A stretch of DNA of 64,000 nucleotides from Oscheius dolichura (lineage: Eukaryota; Nematoda; Chromadorea; Rhabditida; Rhabditidae), in contig OW051493.1 in NCBI GenBank assembly GCA_932521035.1, positions 7,440,001 through 7,504,000 on the forward strand, read 5' to 3'. Numbering within the stretch: position 1 is the first letter of the stretch; every line of letters starts with the position of its first letter. This document shows, in pieces, positions 45,801-60,800 of this stretch. The notes under the pieces were generated by a model. That model did not search any database and was not told the DNA's origin. It was given only the letters and a program-made list of their open reading frames with translations. The position numbers and the translations under genes are program-made.

Positions 45801-48800
45801 CCGCCAGAATCAAGATTTTGCCCTGATTTAGCCTTATAAGAGTCGAGATTTATCCCTAGGACGAAAACTGTCCCCGAAAACTACGAGGTTCCCTGCGAAA
45901 CCCCGATCTTTCCTCTAATCTACCAGTTTCCGTTTCCACCTGACCTTCATGCAAATCCTCCTCCTCCACCTATAGTCCTAGGCTCTTTGCCGAAGAGGAG
46001 AAGAGCGACCATCGTCGTCACCCTCGTCCTCTTGGTGGCGATCTTTAGGAAACAAACAGACTGTCGACCCCCGAGGAAAGAGGAGAGAGAGGCGATTAGC
46101 CCCTTTCTGCCTTTTTACAACTTTTGACGGGATCTCCTGTTCGCTTTTTTACAATCCGGGTACATTCTGTCATGGAGAAGGCTGGCGGAAGAAAGGGTCA
46201 GGTAGATTAATTGGCAAGAAGTTGATCAGGTGGGGATGGAAAAAGAGGGTGAAGAGAGTCGGGAAAATGTACGAATTAGAGCTGGAGCCCGAAAATTAAA
46301 GATTTCATAAGAAACAGATCAAAATTAGCCGTGGAATGGCTTTTTGATGTCATGGAAAAGGGCCAAATACAGTAATCCGGGCCGTATTTCCCCATTTTCA
46401 GACTTTGGAGCTTCTTTTGGGTACCGAAAAGAACCCGGATCCCCAAATTATTTGACCGGGTTCCCCCTTCTAATATTAGCCGTTTGCCTGTCCTTGTCGC
46501 TACACTCGCTACCGTAACCCCTCGCCAAATGATCGCCCTTATCTGATTCTGGTCGTCGTATATCAATTGAAATTTCCTTTTCTCTCTGTACAAAGACCAG
46601 GTCAAAATGACTCAAGGTAGTCTTTGCGGAGGCGAGCTGTTTTTAGGCGAAGGCGATGTCTTGAGTCGTTATCAGGAAGCATGTGGTGAGGAATGACGTA
46701 GTAAACAGCGTTCTGATAGACCGGAAACAGGGGGACTCCTCTCTAACTTAGAGGGAAGAACTTCAGGGAGGATTTAGAAGCATCAGAAGCTGGAAATTGG
46801 GCAAATTTTGTTCAGGGGGTATCTAGAGGCTTCGGAAGGAAAAGAGACCCATTTTCAGGGAAGTTTCCGGCATAAAATGGTATAGAACGATCAAATCTGC
46901 TCAACATTTCGAAATCAACCCGCCGGTTCGCTGCCAACCCCTCTTCCGTGGTCTGTAGGCCACTCGGCCACCTTTTCCCTTTTGTTTTCCCCCATCGCGG
47001 CAGCGGTCTCTGTCTTTTCTCCCGGCAGGCTACAGTAGCCAGCCCCGAGGAGAATTCTCTGTCTCCCAACCTTTTCTCCCTTTCTTCGTCACCAAAAGCA
47101 CCGCCGCTCTGTGACATTTATAATCTTTGGAGCTGGTAGAAACCGTGTCAACACAAGCTGATAAAAATAGGGCTATTTAAACAATACACAGTGTGCTGTA
47201 TTTTGAGCTTTACTTTAAACAGCCAGCCAAGGGAGATTTCAGTCTAGGGACCCGGAACTTTTGCTAATTTGAAGGCGAGACACATGCCGTCTAATGTGGA
47301 TAATAAGCCAACTAGGCGAGGAAGAAGAGAGGATCATAAGGTTAATCTCCCTGGGAAAAGGCTCTTCCTCTTACTGTACGGGTTCAAAATCAGGCGCCAA
47401 TTTCAAACCGGAACGACCGGGTAAACTGGGTGGGGCTCTGTACCAGTCTCGGTTCCAAAAACCGTCGCTTTCGAAAGGTTGGAGGGAAATTCAAAATTTT
47501 GAACTTTTTGGAGGGAATTTGGATTACCGTAGGAGCTCTTCTCCTGGAGAAGGTTTTCTTTGAGGAAAGGGCTAATTCGCCGGTTGAAAAGAGATCCCGT
47601 GGTCCGCTGTACGGTTTACAGCAAAAATCCAAGAAAATGAATCATTATAAGGGAAAATATTGTGTAATTCGTTGATATTTCTGTGTGTTTTACAGTTTAA
47701 AGAGCTAAAATTCATCAGAATACGGTAACTTCCCATTTTTTGGAAGGTAGTGTTAGGAGAAAGTAGCCCTCTCCTCGGTATCAAGGTGAACAGTCGAATG
47801 GCTACTGTAGGGTCCCAGATAAGGTTTATCTCTGCCGGTTTCTCCCTGTTGATTCATATGACACAGCTCTAACAATCCGTGGCTATCAAACACAACACGG
47901 CGAGCCCCTCCCCAAAAGCCCAGTCAAAAGTTTGCCGACCCGGTCCCCTTCAAATACAAGAGGAACTTACTCATAGGACGTTAGGGGTCGACCGGCTCCT
48001 ACGGTGGCCGTGGCACCGATACCGGACGACGACGAAGACAACGCCGACGACGGACCGGGCATGAGGGTTTGTTGAAATCCATGCATATAGCCCTGCATCG
48101 GGTCATAGAGACCCAAATCCTGTCCGTAGGGCATCTGGCCGCTGGCGAACATCTTACTGTAGAGGGGATGAGGGGAAATTCGTCGAGGGGATGCTCTTCG
48201 GCTGGGGAACGGCCCGGAGGTGGTAGAGGGAGAGAGCGGGAGACCGCGGGACGACGAAGGCGGGGGGCGTGGTGACTCAGATGGAATAGCACAATCAATG
48301 CAACCGGAGAGCGTACAGGACGACGACCATCAGAACTATCCTCGATTGTTAGCTCAAGGGGGAGAGGGGCCCCTCGAGGAAGTCATAAATGGTTGATGTC
48401 CGGAAGTCAACAGTTTAACGAGCGATTAACCATTCTTTTAGCCGGCCGACAGTAGACGAATTGGTGGTTAATTTGAGCTCTAGAATCATCCACAGCCAAT
48501 AGCCACAGCTAGACTTTTAACCAAAAGAAATTGGGACCAGAGACATCATTATTTCGTCCAAGAAGGCCTCCAGGAAGAAGTTGGTTCCCAAAATTAATTT
48601 CTACAATAATCAGGGTCTATGAACGCAATTCTGGTTCTACCGATGCCCTAATTCATCCTATTTTTGCTCGGATGGTCAAGGTAAGAGGCTAGCTGTCAGA
48701 CAAAAGAACTCCACCCGATTTTGCTTATCACCAGTTATGAAATTTTCTCACTGGCACCTTGAATTCCTCAATTTTAGATAGCCTGAGCAAATATTTGAAA

Positions 48801-51800
48801 GTCTACGAAAAGTTTTTCTGATCAAAACATTATACAAAACTTCTCGGAGAGGTTACTGTAGCTGTCAATTACACCAAATTGACCGCGTTCCAAAATAAAC
48901 AGTTTTTAGACCGTCAAACCACCCACACGGTACTCTCGTTGTTTTGTCAGTCTACATCGAGGTTAGAGGTGGAGGTGGGGATGACTAACTGCCAGGGCTT
49001 TTAAACAGAGAAAGGGTGGCCAGTTCGGGGATTGGTATTTCAAGGAACAGCGGGTTTAACAAACCTGTACCTGCTGATCTTTTTTGAACCTGGCCTGACC
49101 CAGGGCTAGAATCTCAACGGGACTGGGAACTCAAAAAGATGGCCGGAGGTTCCAATTTGTCCAAATATGACCTTTTCTAAACGTGGGGGTACTGTAACAT
49201 TGGGTAATCTCCTTTCATTCTCCAGAAAACGGATTAAGAAGAGCCGAGACCTAAAAATCCGGAGCCGACTACCCCGATCCCGGCACCCAGCCGACCCACT
49301 GGGGGTGGACTCCAATCATACAGTTCGAATAGCAAGTTTTCTTCAAAAGGTATCAATCTAAGGCTAGACAGCGGTTAAAAGAATAAAGAGAGCTGTGTTC
49401 CGCCGGCAAAAGCTAAATCCGGCGGTTGACCCAGTCTTGTGCAACAGTGGCATGGCATCGCGTGTCTCTCTGTGTTCCCACCGCTCTGCCCTTTTTTGAA
49501 CCTGTAGAGAAAAAGGGTGGGAAAGTTTGTCTCTCCTTTGTCCTTTCTGTGTTCCTCAGTCTCCAAAAATTCCTTCCTCCCCGTGTACACCTAAGCAGCC
49601 ACATTAGAGTAGTATTAATCTCCCCCCTCTTGGGGAGGGGCTGGTTCCCTCTCGGCCCATCCTTGCATCCATCCGCCTTTCTTTGTGAGCTAAAGCACAA
49701 TCACCCACCAAGGAACACAAACATACGAGCCGCCAAGCATGGGCAAACGTCGTGATCGTTGTCGGTGTCGACGGGTCGACCGCCAGCCGGGAATACGCCG
49801 GCGCTTATGGATAGGCATATTTGTTGGCACAAGGAAGGGGAGAGAGGGAGAGGGGGGCACGAACGAGAATGGTCTAGTAGGGGTCGGCTGTCCCAGCTAG
49901 TAAGATCTCTTGGGGCTTTATAAGGCACCTTGCAACAAAGAAATATGCAAATTAGACGGATTTCCGGTTGAGTCACAAGTCACCAAAGACACAATACACA
50001 CAATCCTTTCTTTATTTTTCTTCATGAACTTGTGTTTGGGCCCCAATGACTAATTACTACCGGAAACGGGAATTGAGAGCCAAAATGTGGAGAAAATACC
50101 GTAATCCACCAAGTAGAAGTCAGATTCTTCCACCATTTTGGACTGTCCTTCCAAGAGGAGCTTCTAATTAAAAGAGCAACCATTGGAGGACAGGGTTACA
50201 AGCATTGTAATCACGAGCGTACAAACTCGTAAAGGGGAGGGCCTTCATATAATACAGTAACCCCAGAACAATTGTTAATTTATTGCTGAACTTAATTTAA
50301 AGTGCATTTCTGACTCCGGTTTAGGATGTTTTGATGACCTGTTATGGAATTTTTGTTACTAGGCGTAACCCCTACGTAAGCGACCAGAGAGTGGTTATCG
50401 GGCCGGAAACTTCCCATGTGAAGGTTTCTATCATTTTTTTTCTCTTTTATATCTGAACTTACTTTCTGCGATATGGATAATGCATCATTTCCTCTCCTTT
50501 TAAGAGAATAATGGGAGAAATCTCTAGAAATATTCGGTCTAGAAGGATAGTCTGGCGAGTGACACACGTAAGAGTGGCGAGCGAGGGGAGAGAAACGTCT
50601 CTCGTGTTCACCAACAGCTGGTAGAATGACTAGGTGCGCAACTAAAGGGGGCAGTTATTTGGCTGGGGGCTGGAGGAACAAGATGCCGGGGGAGAGTGAC
50701 TCATTTGTGTTGGGGCTGGGTGGAGACGGGTGATGTGGATGACCAGCAACCGTTACGAAATAAACTAGAGAGGGGGATGACTTCCGCCTACCCTTGGGGC
50801 ACGTCTCCCTTCCCGTTTATACCAGAATAGACGGGAGAAAACTCACCCATATTTGGAAGAACCATGGGAGGAGGAGGAGGGAAGGCCGCTAAGAGCCACC
50901 GAACTGCTGCGAGACATCTCAGAGGTGCTGTCGGGGGAGTCATCGGAGATTGTGACCTCTTGTTTAATGTCGATCTGAATATTTTTATTTAACGTCTTAA
51001 AGAGAGTTTAAGGCGATCGTTTCCCGGCAGTTTATAGATCAAACCGCGGCCGGGAGCCAGCGCCTGTTCCTGGTCTCTCCCGGTTGTTTTTTCGGGAAAG
51101 AATGAGTCATAAGGTCAATTATTAGTTCAGGAAAAAGTAGCGGGTAATCCAATTATATAATCCGAGGTAAAAACGCTCCATTAGTGGCAAAAACAGAAGA
51201 GGCCGCGTAATCCGGCAACGTAATCCAGTGAATCAGCTCTCCTCCACCCGTTCGGCGAGAGAAATGCCCCCGCTGATTCACCCCCGTCCTTTTCCCGTAT
51301 GTGTTTTCCCATGGTAGAGAGATGCGTACTCAAAGATTAGTCAGCTGCCGGGTTTTGTTTGGAAAACGGGAGAGGTCACCATACCCTTTGTGCAGGAGTT
51401 CTGTGGCCAAGAAGGTTCCCGAGCGGAAGACGAGCTTACCTTCAAAGGACCAGTATTCGTGGCACTAAGCCCTGAGTCAGAACTGCTGGTGGATACGGAG
51501 GTAGAGGGGATATTCGCTATGGTAGTTGAAGGACCGGGAAGAATTGAAGAAAAGGCATTCGGGAAACCAGTAACAGACGTCGTCACAGAAGGCGCCGCAC
51601 CCAGCGGCGTTCCGACCATCGCCTGGAGAATCGCCTGCAGTTCTCTGAAAAAAGCATCGTGTTGTTGTGATGTGGGATATTTTCCCCCGTTTCACAAGTT
51701 TGAACTTTGCGGGAATAACGGCCACGGGGCTTCGCGGCTTGCTTGACCGAGTTCAGAAGGGCAATGGGCCAGCAGATCTCTGTTTGTTAAGGGATCTCTC

Positions 51801-54800
51801 ATTGTTGTCTCTGGGAAATGGCAGTTAACGCTTTTCTGGCCAGGGGAGTGATGCAAAACGCCTCCTTTTCCTCTCAAACGGTAGTAAATAATAGCGGAAA
51901 CAGTTCAGTGGCTTGAAGGCATTTTGCTAGAAGTGCAGGGACTGGAATATAATGATTTGCCAGGGGAAAACTCAACCCGAGGGCAAGTCCTCCCTTTAGA
52001 AGGTGCAATAGTCCATTTTCACCGGAAAAAATTTGTGTTTCGGGGTCATTTACCATTTTTCCAAAAGCCAGGAAGAAAATTCCTTATTTTTCTACTGGAA
52101 ATGGACTGGCAAGCTTTATAACTGGTAGGAGAGGATAGTTTAGTAGGCATAAAACTCAGAGCAGGGCCCTGCAACGCTCCGTTCCGGGCCGGGTCTGGAC
52201 TCTGACGGAAGAGATCAAAATGTTCGCCATTAGCTGGCTTGTCTTTTCTTCTTCTGGGCTTTAAAGTAAGCTAATTGGACAAAAGATGCGATATATTCGC
52301 AAAATATAAGAAAGTGGGAAGTGGAAATAGAGAAAAATGAGATGGGAGCAAGTGAACTCCGTGCTCCCTCTCGGAACATGTACAATGTACACGCGTATTC
52401 TCTAATCCCAGTGAATAGAAAATGATGTGTTTTTTATCTGTAAGTTGGAAGCAATCACTCTTTTGAATTTTTGCTAATAGAAAAATCCCCATTTTCCAGG
52501 AGAACGGAGAGGGAATAATTCGTTTGAACAGGCACCGTCAATTCAAGAAAATGTCGCCTTCTATGAGATATGTGATAATCGTATTCTCTCTTGATTCATT
52601 TACGTATAAGCCAATTTTTAGACTCGATTACTCGGAAAATATAAGAAAAGGACTGAGTCATAGTCGAGGGAGTGAGAGAAGAGAACATTCTGGTCGGGAT
52701 CTTATGATTGTGGGGAGCAAAATGAGAGCCATGGGAAGGTGACCTCTCTGATCTATATAATTACTACCTAATAATTTTGGTAGATGTGTGATTTTTGAAC
52801 TGAATAGGCGGCAAATGAATAATTAGAGCCCTTATTTTTTATCCAAGGGGCATTCACGGGAAGACGGAAGACTTCGGGGTAATCGAAAGGAATTTCCCGA
52901 ATACATGGAAATGATAAAAGTTTTTGGGTCCTGAAAGGAACTTTAGGTTGATAGCCAAGTTTTAGACTAACTACCGTACCCATGAAGCGGCCCTATCCAA
53001 TTCCCGGGTCCTCTATGATGGTCTAAGACTCCCAGTTGCTATGAAAACGAAAGGGAGAGGTCCTGACACATTCTGAAGGGTACCTACCTCGGTTTCTTGT
53101 GGTTACGGTAATCCAAAAGTCTAAATTTTCGAGAGATCGCTTTGACCATGATGTGTTTATAGTCTGCTCCGGTAAAATTTAACGGTAGAGGGAGACTGTA
53201 GAGCGCCCGCTGCGGCGCACTTGTGAGGATATTATCCATTCCCCCGCTCCCCCAGTTTTAACCGATGGCTGTTTACTTCACTTGCAGATAGATGTAGTAT
53301 TTTTCCCAGCCGTTCTCTCCCTCATTTTCCGCCTCAAACTCACTTATTAGAGGTGGGAGTAGCTGCAAAGGGAGAGGCCAGATCTGTTGTACCCAAGACA
53401 GCGGGGACCAGATAACCGGGACTCAGGAGAGCGGCCTTCTTGTTATCGAACTCGAAATTATTGAGACTTTGAACACTTCGCAAAGCATCTGAAAGGATAC
53501 AATTTTAAAATGGAAAGACTGTTTACCCCTGCGGTACATTTTCCCGGCTGGAAGAAGAGACTACAAAAGTGGACTGGGACGAGTTCCCTCCCTTCTCGAA
53601 AGGGAGACAGCCCCCCTCCCCTTTTATGAAAGAAGTTTCTGACTCATAAACACCTGCGAGGCGAGAGCCTTTTTCGGGTGGGAACAGCTGAGAAAGGGCT
53701 GCGGCTGGGCCATGCAGAAAAAAGACGAGAAGGGTTACAGGGTCATGGGATGCGGATACGATATGCGGTGCGGGAAGGACTATTCCAGGCACGTATGGCC
53801 GTTTCTCTTCTCCTTTTATTAGACGGTAGATGGCGTCTCTGTCCTATTAAAGTCATTTTTTAATGGAAATGTGGGTATCTGCCATTTCTCTCCCAGAAAG
53901 GACATGTTTTTCGAGAAATGATGACTCATGGTCCCCTCTTTCTGACCCCTTGCGTTCGTCTCTCCCGCGCTCGGATGACTCCGAGACAGTACTGTTTACC
54001 TTCAAGTGGGAGATAAACTGTGAGAACTCTGGAGAGGCTCGTAAAACGTGGGAATATTGACTCAGAGAGCCTTCTCTCCAGAGAGAGAGAGAGACCACTT
54101 CTACTCATTACCAGTTGGGAAAAGAAGTACCGGCACTACAAATCACAACTACCCACCCGTATTTAAACAAGAGAAAACTCACCGAAGAATCCTTGAGCAT
54201 ATTGTTTTTGAGCGGCTGTAATTTCCATACTGTTGCTGACTGCTGAAAAGGAGCAATTCATTACGGAGATCAGAAAGATTATGATCCGCATACTTTTCCC
54301 TTTTTCTGTGAAATAATTGAATTTTTGAGTGTTACTACTCGATTAAAGCAGACTTATTCTCGCTGTACATGTTGATCACTCCCGTCCGCTCGGCTAGGGT
54401 GGCTATTAATAGTAGAAATTAAATTGCACATGGTACAAGATAAGAGGGTGATCTGAGTCAAAAATTTAAAAAAAAGAGCAGAAATAACGGGTCCTGGAGA
54501 GATTAAAGCTCCAGGAAATGACGGGCGTCAACTCAAAGCCAAAGAGATTTGAACCGCGCGCGTGAGACGGTGACTCGGCTGGATAGGCAAGCAATAACCA
54601 TGTCATCATCTATCTGTCTCTCCCGTCTCTCTCTCCTTTTTCTCCCCGATGTGTATCATTTATGCAACGAGAAAGAATAAACATGATGATGATGTGTTTT
54701 TCGTTATTTTGGATGACAGAGGAAGGAAGCTCTAATCTTAATTTTTTGGTCTCAGCCCGCATTTGTAAATAGAGGAGGATCTTCTGCAAGGGCCCAGGGG

Positions 54801-57800
54801 AAAACATACTCTCGTTGGATATGGTTTTTGTACGGAAAAGCCGAGATTTTGGGGGGATTACTAGAAGTAATAGGAGTCATCAGTAAAGTAGGTAACCGAG
54901 TTGATTTTTTGGCGGAATACATTCGTGACTTGCATTTTTCTTTACTTTTTTTGCGCTGTCTGCTCATTTCGAGGGAATAACAAGGGTTGCAGCCGGGACG
55001 GGCAGGCCCCAGAGGTTATGGTACTCTCATTCCTTTAATTTCTAGGTACACTAGTAGCAGTGGAAACAGAGAGCGATAAATTGATTTCGTTAGTTTTCAA
55101 GGAACATTCCACAGCGCCTGGAGACAGTATCCTCTAGTTTGTCCTCCCTGACTAAAGGCTACTGTAAAAATATTCAATTTGACCAGTGGGCCCCTCAACG
55201 GACGGTCAAATAGACCTTTAACAGTGAAATTTTTACCCCTTGGAAGTAAACATTGGGCTTTGCAACTTGTATACCAAGGATCCTGGTTAGACTGAATAAC
55301 ATCTGGCCTGCTACGGCCTGGCGCATTTCATATCCTCTATGGGACGATATTTTAGCTATCAAATTCAAGTATTCGAAAACAAACTAAAGAAAGATATAAG
55401 ATAAAGAATTCGGGCACTGGCCATCCGCGTTCTGATACTTACCGAACGACTGGGGCGGCTTGCTGAATCCCAACATGCCGAATCCTAATCCCTGAAGCAT
55501 GGCCGGCTAGACGACCGTATGGTGACCAATGTGGTCACCTACTGAATGAACAATGACTGACAATGAGCAATATAAGAGAAAGGGAGAAAAAAGGGATAAT
55601 GTAGAAGGTTGTACGGATGGCCATCAAAAAGAGAAACAATCAGTTTCTACGCCTGTTGACGTCGCTCATAGATTAAAATCTTTGGATCACACACCGACAC
55701 ATTCTACTCGCGCGCTGTTTACGAAAAATGAAAGATGGACACTGAAAATGGTCAACAACCGCTTCCTCTCCCGCGATGCAGAGAATGAGAATGACCACCA
55801 GCGAAAAAGAGCGGAGAATGTTTTGAAATTAGGCCCACCCCCCTTTGGGGGAGATAACAATAACAGAGGTTTTTTCTTTGTTTTCCAAATGGAGGAAAGG
55901 GAAGGGAAGAAAGCGTAGGGAGGGGATAAAAAGGAAGCGATCATTCAGGACATCCTTATTTTGTCCGGGGAACGGGCAAAAATAAACGAGAAGGAACGGA
56001 AAGAAGATCAGGAAGGCGGGAACAGAGATCGCGACTATTCCTGCCAGGATTTGTAGGGATTTTGGATTTTTAGAGGCCAAAACAGAGTTTGCCGAAGAAT
56101 TGGCGTATATCCACTTCCAGAAATCGATTTTCGTGGAACGAGATTGAAGACTACCGTAATCCGAGAGTAAAACACAGACTAGCAAAAAGGGGAGAAAGAG
56201 AAAAATAAGATACAAACGGCGCAGGTCAAAAAGACTAGAAGGTCATTCCACTGTTAGCAACTCTATTAGTCAGCCTTTTGCCCGTTCGTAGGAAACGAAA
56301 CTATCTCAGTCAGGGAGGTTACCGCGGACCTTCTTTTTCTTTTTTTTTCTATGGGGAATTCTAATTCACTGAGACACTTTTCCGGAGGGCCACCCGCTTT
56401 TCAAAAGGAACCTAGGAAACTGCCATTATTTTGCAGACTTCCTCTAAATTCCACTGGAGATATTGGAGGTGGAAAACCTAGCACAGAAGACGATCTAGGA
56501 CAGTGGCGAGCTCCCGCCAAGCCCCGTGGATGCAATGAATTGAATGAATCACTGGACAGTGTTGTTGACGAGAGCCGTTCTTTGTGTATATGTTAGAACC
56601 CGTGCAAATGGTTCTCGGAGCAACAAGGGCCGCGCTGCCTGAATCATCGAACAGGACGCGCTTTGTGACGAAATCTTTCCGAAATCCTCTCCCTAACTCA
56701 CAACAACCTTTCAAACGATTCACACAGTCATTTTTATAAGGAATAGACCTGAGTAATTCTTACAAACAGTGGCTAGAAAATGGAGGTGAGAGTAACAAAA
56801 AAGGGGTAGACAGAGCTTCCCAAATCCCCCGTCAGCGAGCTGTATATAATTGAGCTTTTGTTTTGACCGTCTCCCCCCTCTCTCCCCTTCTATTCTCTCT
56901 ACTGAGAATGAATAGGTGAGGTAGTGAGCGTGGCGGGTGTCATGGCGAGTACAGTTCAACTTTCTGTTTTTCATTTCCTTCTTTCTATAGACAATCGTCG
57001 TCAATCTCCTCCCTGAGGGGAAGAAATTAGCCACAACAGATACAGTAAGCAGACAGCGTCACTGGGGAAAGGGCACCGGGGCATAAATGACGGGATGGAA
57101 GCTAAAATTAACCGGGAAGCAAAATAGGATACAGTATCCTGGTAAGCTTCATAAAATGGTAAAGAAAAACGCCGGCTTGTACCCATGATGGAAGCAGATA
57201 AACTACAGAAAACCTTTAAACCGGGCTGAGCCCTACAGATTTAGGAAAAGGAGACCAAATGGATCTAAAATGGTCCCAGAACGATTAGAAAAGGCCTCGA
57301 AGCGAAAATATAGATGGAAAAGATCACGCTAAAAGATCGGGTCGGCTATTTCTGCAGTCGCTTCGAGACCTGTACCCGAAAGCTTATATCTGTCCCGGAA
57401 AACAGCACGCGTAAAAATAAGCCTTCGATGAGCTGGAAGATGAAAAAATCCGTCTTCGGTTGGGGGTGGGGGAGGGTGGATATTGGTTAAAACTTCCACA
57501 ATAGAAGCCAAACTTCATTCCTGACTTGCATCAGATTTTCACTAGTAAAACTGGGAAAAGGGGGAACAAAGGGTATAAAAGCTGGCTAGCTTCTACTCTC
57601 GAGGTTTTGTCACACCCAGCTGGTCTGACCTCGGCGCGTTCTCACTTGTGAATCACGCTCTGGTGAATCCTAATCTTCTAGAACTAAATAATCGAAAGCA
57701 GCTTTCCCCGTCAAAAGTTACCAAAGGGGATAAGTAGACGACGAATGAGTATCCGTATCAGTTCACGTCTCTCCCTCATTTCGGGAAATGTCGATTAAAG

Positions 57801-60800
57801 CCTAATGGAGGGCAAGAGGGCGTGTGTGTCAAGGGAAGGGAATATGATGAGGCGCCGGTTTACAGAGAACGAGGAGAAGGCAAGATCAAAGGGGAAGGAG
57901 TAGAGATGCGGGACAGGAGGGAAAGAGGAACGGATCTTTGGAGGATGTCTGGCCCGCTCAGAACATGCCCGTATTCAATACAAGGATCAAGCGCTTCGGG
58001 ACCTTTTGGTACTATATTGTGGCCAAATGTTTTGATTTTTAATTTCGGCCATGGAAACTAAGAAAGGGTGGTCATTTTTCGACGAAAGGTCCCGAAACGC
58101 TTGACCGTTGCGTTGGAAACGGGTTAATTTTCACAATAATTTTCCTGCGCAACCCCTAAATGCCAAAGGGTTTGACAACGACAGTTTTTCCTGAAAAAAT
58201 AAAGCCTTCTGCTAACGGCACACGGTAGATATGTTGGTTTTTAGCAGGGGATGTTGACAGATTACGGTAAGATGGACTTAAATAGCTCAAAAAAACGACT
58301 ATGATCTGGAGAAAAGAGCGAAAAAGATGCGTACAATGTGCGACTAATCTCAAAATGATAGGATTCCTGGAAGTGAGTGGCGTTTTCCGGGGCCTCTCTG
58401 CTCTGATTAATATATCCTCACGTACGAGAAAGATCACAGGGGAAGGAGGAGAGAGTCGGGGACACTAATCGGGCGGGGACGATGTAAGGCTTTTCTTGTA
58501 ATTTGCAGAGTCTAAATGAAGCAGAAATCGGATCAGATTATAAGTCGAAGACCGACGGAGAGGAGAAGGAACTGCATTTTGATCACTTCTACCCGACTTC
58601 CTCATCTACTGTAGCCATTCCAGTGGCTGAGCATTAATTGTGATCATGTCGGCCGTGACCAGAAGGTCTTCCCCCCCCCCCCCTCCTCCGGTTACTGTAG
58701 GGAGAGGAGCGGAATATTTAATACAGGTGGTAAGGAAACGATGCCAAAAGATTCAGCCGCTCTTTTCAAACTTTCGTAGCCATAATTTTTATGCCTGAAG
58801 ATCAAATGCAAGAAATTTGGTATGCAGTTAATTCTTCTACCTATTTTAACTGTTGGATTACGGTATCGAGTAAACCTATCAGCTTTGTGATCGAGTATTT
58901 GGGAACGTGGCGAGCAAACGTTGTCTGATTCTCAATTTATATTTGAAATTCAGGCGCTTTTGCCGAATGGTCCCGTAGTGGAAAACACCGACGGTGGGAA
59001 CGACTATAGAATTCCAATGCGCGCCAGTGTGCCACCTTGCATCTACTGTTTCCTCTTCTTTTTTTTTCCTCGGTCTGACTGTTTCTTTTTGTAAGAGTAT
59101 TAAAAGTGAGCATACTTGCTCTACATGAACTTTCTATGATAAATATTATGTCAGTTAAAAGCTGTTCCAGAAGAGCTGCCCTAGGATAATGCGATTCCTT
59201 TTAGAGGGGCTGTAAAATGAACGCGGCTAATCTCAAACAAAGCCGTTTGGTGCAGGAGTCAATTTGCCATAAGCGGAGATTTTTGAAGAAAAGCTGAGAT
59301 CAAAAGAAGAACTGTGTGGTTGTTTGGAGGATTCGCGTGACCTGGAGGTCTCACGAGGAATGGATAGAGAGATACTCCCTTCGCGTCGGGACCAAGTCGT
59401 TTAAATACCTTTCGTGGCATCTGATCTATGTCGCTTGGATCTTGCGTGCTCCAGATAAAAAATAGGCTGACTGTTCCCGAATTCAAGATTTTTTACCTGA
59501 TTATCCGACACAAAAATACTGCTGTAAGCGCTCGCGCTTCGGATAAATGAGGTGACTGTCACCCGAAAGGGTAGATAACAAGAGGATCTTAGGATTGTAC
59601 AATCACGAGCACGAGTACACAGAAAAGACAGAAAAGCAACGAATAGCTAAAGATCGGGAAAAGGAGACACACATCCTCGTCACTATATCCTTCTTCTTTT
59701 GACATTTATCTGGTTGAGACCCTTCTTTTTATTTGAGGAAGTGCTACGAAAGTTCCTCTGTACTTGGTAATGTGTTTTGCCTAGATCAAAAGATAGAAAG
59801 AGCCCCATAGGTCGGGAGGATTATCTCGAGAAGGGAATCAAAACCCGCTTCCAGGATTTTTCCAGAGATCTCCAGAAGAGCTCAAAGGGTTCTCCAAGTT
59901 TCTGATTAATTTTTTTTTCTGGATGATAAATAGGAAATCCTGGATAAATCCTGGAATAGAACATCGGGTTTTTAAGACGACTGGGCCGGACTTTCTGCTA
60001 TAGAACCTGTGATAAATTGAAATCTTTCAAGTTGGATCAAACCCTTTTTTCGGTGAGTGGATGAACGTTTGGGGTTCGTTTTTTTGATTGCTAGATTTTT
60101 TATACGGTAGATTTTTTCCCAGAAACAATCCGACGGTTCAATACACGGTACTCCACCTGCACCCTTAAAGTCTCTGCAGTAGGCTCATCTTTATTCAAAA
60201 CAATTACAAAAATGTGACGCCTTTTTACTTTTGTCTTGCCGAGACTTTACGAGTGCAGAGGATCGGACTATCGCGTACCGAGCCGTGGGGAGAAGTGGAC
60301 CGCCTCTCCTTGTCCCGGGGCTCCAGAAGGGCCTGCCCATTGTTGGAGTAAGAGCCACGTATCGCCAGGGCCAGACTCTCTTCCCCCGGGTTTATTTGAT
60401 GATCAGAAAACATACAATTATGATTTAAAAGATGTTATTGAGAGTTTTTATACGCATACTGTGTTGTCCTCACTAATCGCTCACATTTTCAAGCTTTCCG
60501 ACATCTTATGAGATTTTACAAGTATCAGAGTGCATCGCCTCTTTTTACATTCACTCCTGCCCCCAAATATGTATAAATATTTTGACGAGTAGTTTATTTT
60601 TTCCTCTCGATATTCATGGAATCCCTTTAAAAATTGCTCACTGATCGACTATCAGAGAGAGAGTGTAATATACTCACCTAAAGGGGATCCTAGAAGCGAT
60701 TTAGCCGGCGACGAGAGGGATAACGGCATTCCATCTGAAAAATATAATATATTAAGAACCGGGTTGATAATCTGATCCCAATAGTCAATTCTCAAGAGGG

